Source: JBOGNO01 sp050747245 (GTDB lineage Bacteria > Acidobacteriota > Terriglobia > Acidiferrales > UBA7541). From it: a DNA stretch of 64,000 bases. A model generated the notes under the pieces. The model had not been told where the DNA came from and did not search any database. It was given only the letters and a program-made list of their open reading frames with translations. This document shows, one piece after another, positions 61,598 to 64,000 of this stretch. Each line of letters begins with the position of its first letter. Position 1 is the stretch's first letter. A program made the position numbers and the translations under genes. The stretch spans positions 1 through 64,000 of the forward strand of contig JBOGNO010000014.1 in NCBI GenBank assembly GCA_050747245.1, given 5' to 3'.

Positions 61598-63235
61598 CTA
61601 GCCGTGGAATTTATTGGCGATGGGGTAGCGGCGGCCGACGCTGAAGGCTTTGGAGGTGATTTTCAAGCCCGGGGCGGCCTGTTTGCGTTTGTATTCGTTG
61701 GAATCCACGCGGCGGGCAATCTGGCGGACGAGTTCGAGATCGTAACCGCAGCGATCGGCGATTTCTTCAGGGCTGCGGAGTTCCTCGATGTAGGACTTCA
61801 AGATGCGGTCGAGAACGTCATAGGGGGGGAGGGTATCCTGATCTTTCTGATTGGGGCGAAGCTCGGCGGAAGGTGGTTTGGTGAGCGAGGCCTGGGGAAT
61901 GACGGGGCGGCGCTCGTTGCGCAATTCGGCGAGGGCGTAAACCATGCCTTTAGGCACGTCGGAAATGACGGCGAGGCCTCCGGCCATGTCTCCGTAAAGC
62001 GTGCAATACCCTGCCGCGATTTCCGATTTGTTTCCGGTGCTGAGGACGAGTGAGCCAAATTTATTGGAAATGGCCATGAGCAGATTTCCGCGAATGCGCG
62101 CCTGAAGATTTTCCTCAGCGACATTTTCTTTTTGCCCCGCAAAAGTTTCCGCGAGCGTCTTGCGGTAACTCTGCCATGTGTCGCTGATGGGCAGAACCTG
62201 AAATTTGATGGCGAGATTTTTGGCGAGCGAGCGAGCGTCGGCGAGGCTGCCTTCGGAGGAATAGGGGCCCGGCATGGCGACGCCGAGGACGTTTTCGGGG
62301 CCGAGGGCATCGCTGGCAATGGCGGCGACTACGGCGGAATCAATGCCGCCGCTCAGACCGACGACGACGCTCGCGAAGCCGCATTTGCGGACGTAATCGC
62401 GCGTGCCGCAGACGAGGGCTTCGTAGGCCGCTTCGAGTTCGTCACCCGGCTGCGGGCGAAGTTCGCCGGTGCCGGAAGCGGTATCGAAGAGGACGAGATC
62501 TTCGGCGAAAGAATGAGCGCGCGCGGCGACCTGGCCTTCAGCGGTGAAGGCCACACTTGAGCCATCGAAGACCAGGCTATCGTTGCCGCCGACTTGATTG
62601 ACGTAGACGACGGGGACGCGGTGTTCGAGAGCGAGGGTGCGCAGCATTTCGAAGCGCAGGGCGCGTTTATCGAGAACGTAGGGCGAGGCGGAAATGTTGA
62701 TGATCACGCGGGCGCCCTGCTCGACGAGTTCGGCAACCGGATCGCGCTGATAGAGGCGCTGGGTCCAAAAATGTTTGTCGTTCCAACTGTCTTCGCAGAT
62801 GGTGATGCCGAGCTGCTGGGAACAGAGCGTGAAGGGAGATTGCTCGTGAGCGGGCTGGAAATAACGCGATTCGTCAAAAACATCGTAGGTGGGGAGAAGC
62901 ATTTTTTGCTGCTCGAAGAGAATGCGGCCTTCGCCAATGAGGGCGGCGGCGTTGGCGACGGGCTTGCCGGTCTCGTCGTGTGCTTTGCCGACATAACCGA
63001 CCAGAGAAGGAAGGGGAATTTGCGCGGCGAGACGCGCGATTTCTTTTTTGTTGCGGGCGATGAAAGAGGGTTTTTCGAGCAAATCCTGCGGCGGATAGCC
63101 GCAGAGGCACAGCTCGGAGAAAACAGCGAAATGCGCGCCGCGGGACTTGGCTTCGGCGGCGAGAGCGAGGATTTTCGCGGAATTGCCCTCGAAATCGCCG
63201 ACCGTGGGATTGAATTGCGCCAGAGCAATTTTCAT
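61598..63235 (-). CDS. nadE: Glutamine-dependent NAD+ synthetase
   Basis: This is 545 residues. The N-terminal nitrilase-type glutaminase domain shows the triad context FSELCLCGYPPQDLL (Glu), EQQKMLLPTYDVFDE (Lys) and ITICEDSWND (Cys). The C-terminal synthetase domain has GLSGGIDSAVVAAIASDALG, the ATP pyrophosphatase P-loop. It amidates deamido-NAD with ammonia channelled from glutamine. The gene stands alone on the minus strand, with erpA 143 bp upstream in the same direction. Length is normal for the two-domain type. Confidence 0.95.
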   Translation of the reverse strand: MKIALAQFNPTVGDFEGNSAKILALAAEAKSRGAHFAVFSELCLCGYPPQDLLEKPSFIARNKKEIARLAAQIPLPSLVGYVGKAHDETGKPVANAAALIGEGRILFEQQKMLLPTYDVFDESRYFQPAHEQSPFTLCSQQLGITICEDSWNDKHFWTQRLYQRDPVAELVEQGARVIINISASPYVLDKRALRFEMLRTLALEHRVPVVYVNQVGGNDSLVFDGSSVAFTAEGQVAARAHSFAEDLVLFDTASGTGELRPQPGDELEAAYEALVCGTRDYVRKCGFASVVVGLSGGIDSAVVAAIASDALGPENVLGVAMPGPYSSEGSLADARSLAKNLAIKFQVLPISDTWQSYRKTLAETFAGQKENVAEENLQARIRGNLLMAISNKFGSLVLSTGNKSEIAAGYCTLYGDMAGGLAVISDVPKGMVYALAELRNERRPVIPQASLTKPPSAELRPNQKDQDTLPPYDVLDRILKSYIEELRSPEEIADRCGYDLELVRQIARRVDSNEYKRKQAAPGLKITSKAFSVGRRYPIANKFHG

Positions 63236-63299
63236 TTGGCGAGTCTAGGATACGAGGGGCGGGAAATCTTTGCAATCACGATGGGAGAGGACGGCGGGG

Positions 63300-63349
63300 A
63301 AGGAACGAAAAACACGAAGGGCTTCCGCGCGGGAAGCGCACGGAAGCCC
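63300..63349 (-). terminator. Intrinsic terminator after erpA
   Basis: On the minus strand a perfect 9-bp stem GGGCTTCCG/CGGAAGCCC (63,319-63,349) is followed by TTCGTGTTTTTCG. It lies 28 bp beyond the erpA stop and 65 bp before nadE, so it probably separates the two genes. Confidence 0.6.
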
Positions 63350-63377
63350 GTGCAAAAGCGAGATCGGCGAAGAGCGC

Positions 63378-63704
63378 TTAGACGCTGAAAGAGCTGCCGC
63401 AGCCGCAGGTGCTCTTCACGTTGGGATTGTTGAATTTGAAGCCGGAACCTTCGAGGGACTCGATGTAATCAATCTGCACACCCTCGAGATACATCTCGCT
63501 CATCTGGTCCACGAGGACCTTCAGGCCGTCAAATTCGTAGATATTGTCGCTTTCCTCGCGAACCTGGTTCTCAAAGGCCATGTGATAGCTGAAGCCGGAG
63601 CAGCCACCTCCGACGACAGCCACGCGCAAGCCCGTGGGCTGCGGGGTCTGCATGGACAGAATTTCCTTGACCTTCGTGACAGCGACTGGCGTAAGCGAAA
63701 TCAT
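63378..63704 (-). CDS. erpA: Iron-sulfur cluster insertion protein, A-type (ErpA/IscA)
   Basis: This is 108 residues with a GGAGG site before the ATG. The three conserved Cys of A-type carriers are present: GGGCSGFSYHM (Cys35) and the C-terminal CGCGSSF pair. Typical strands include VLVDQMSEMYLEGVQIDYIE and the GFKFNNPNVKSTCGCGSSF end. It carries or inserts [2Fe-2S] or [4Fe-4S] clusters into targets. ErpA, IscA and SufA cannot be told apart from sequence alone; no isc or suf genes are nearby, which leans to ErpA. Confidence 0.88.
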   Translation of the reverse strand: MISLTPVAVTKVKEILSMQTPQPTGLRVAVVGGGCSGFSYHMAFENQVREESDNIYEFDGLKVLVDQMSEMYLEGVQIDYIESLEGSGFKFNNPNVKSTCGCGSSFSV

Positions 63705-63894
63705 TTAGCTTTCCTCCGTGGTTCTCTAGCGTCTCTATTATAGCAGACTGCGCAAGGGTTTGCCCGGCGGAGAACTCTGGTTACAACTAATTAGATGCGG
63801 GAGAGGCACTGCCCGATGCTCGCGCGCGAGGCAATCAAAATTGGCCAAGAGGGCGGGCGGAATGGTACACTGCGCGATTTCATAGGGGGAAAGA

Positions 63895-64000
63895 ATGAAC
63901 TTCCAGGCGGATTTCAGCATGAAATTTAGGGCGGCGGCGCGGGCAGCGATCCTGGCGGGATGCGCGCTGGTGATGGCGGGAGCGGGCTTCGGCCAGCAAT
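63895..64000 (+). CDS. Start of a secreted protein, cut by the window edge
   Basis: ATG 63895 follows GGGGGAAAG. The 35 visible codons encode a signal peptide (AARAAILAGCALVMAGAGFG followed by QQ), after which the window ends. Nothing can be said about function. Confidence 0.65.
   Translation, partial: MNFQADFSMKFRAAARAAILAGCALVMAGAGFGQQ

Noticed and set aside
1..64000. CRISPR array
   Set aside because: No regularly spaced identical repeats of 24-40 bp and no cas genes were seen; the hairpin repeats are irregular and of different types.

Overview
The window looks like a chromosomal segment of an acidobacterium (Acidobacteriota). The best evidence is seven MacB/FtsX-like permeases of the ADOP type (Acidobacterial duplicated orphan permease), a family described almost only from this phylum. 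The high G+C content, the Tol-Pal operon and NHL/HYDIN surface proteins fit the same group.

Left arm, about 1-14,500: a phage-derived virion and lysis module, nearly all on the + strand. It holds a tail-tube-A-like adaptor, a small capsid-associated-like protein, a tail-tube-B-like protein, a structural protein ending in a Hint (intein-like) domain, a GNAT-like protein, an internal-virion-like protein, a lytic transglycosylase and a spanin-like coiled-coil protein. The order resembles the T7-type podovirus order. Two cell-surface genes sit in it: a signal-peptide beta-helix protein (991-3612) and an NHL/HYDIN protein on the opposite strand (4797-7349). No terminase, portal, capsid or integrase is visible, so the rest of the element, if it exists, lies left of the window. 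A truncated IS1595-type transposase lies at the right edge (14,760-15,227).

Middle, about 15,978-39,430: core genes. These are an orphan NuoI-like ferredoxin with a YpdA-like reductase; one solitary ADOP; miaB, a bifunctional-nuclease-family gene, parA, parB and a small gene; a complete tolQ-tolR-tolA/tonB-tolB-pal-cpoB operon followed by ssb; an orphan MacB/LolD-type ATPase; an ECF sigma/anti-sigma/Spy-like operon; and nfo-leuS-guaA.

Right part, about 39,690-64,000: six ADOP genes in tandem on the - strand (39,966-54,957), the third broken by a frameshift, then tRNA-Ala(CGC), thrC, a HAD phosphatase plus lytic transglycosylase pair, a DsbA-like thioredoxin, a divergent pyrophosphatase-like gene, nadE, erpA and the start of a secreted protein.

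Two intergenic signals stand out. First, a repeated unit of about 210 bp occurs at 39,686-39,893 (+) and 59,290-59,501 (-). Each copy has a sigma70-like promoter (TTTACT, 17 nt, TAGTAT or TATAAT), a GC hairpin kept by compensatory changes, and two CTAATCGAGACAC boxes 67 nt apart. It is a candidate for an undescribed small RNA or mobile transcription unit. Second, several families of short hairpin repeats fill the gene-poor stretches near 18.1-18.3 kb and 59.7-61.5 kb, with variable stems and fixed 3' flanks.
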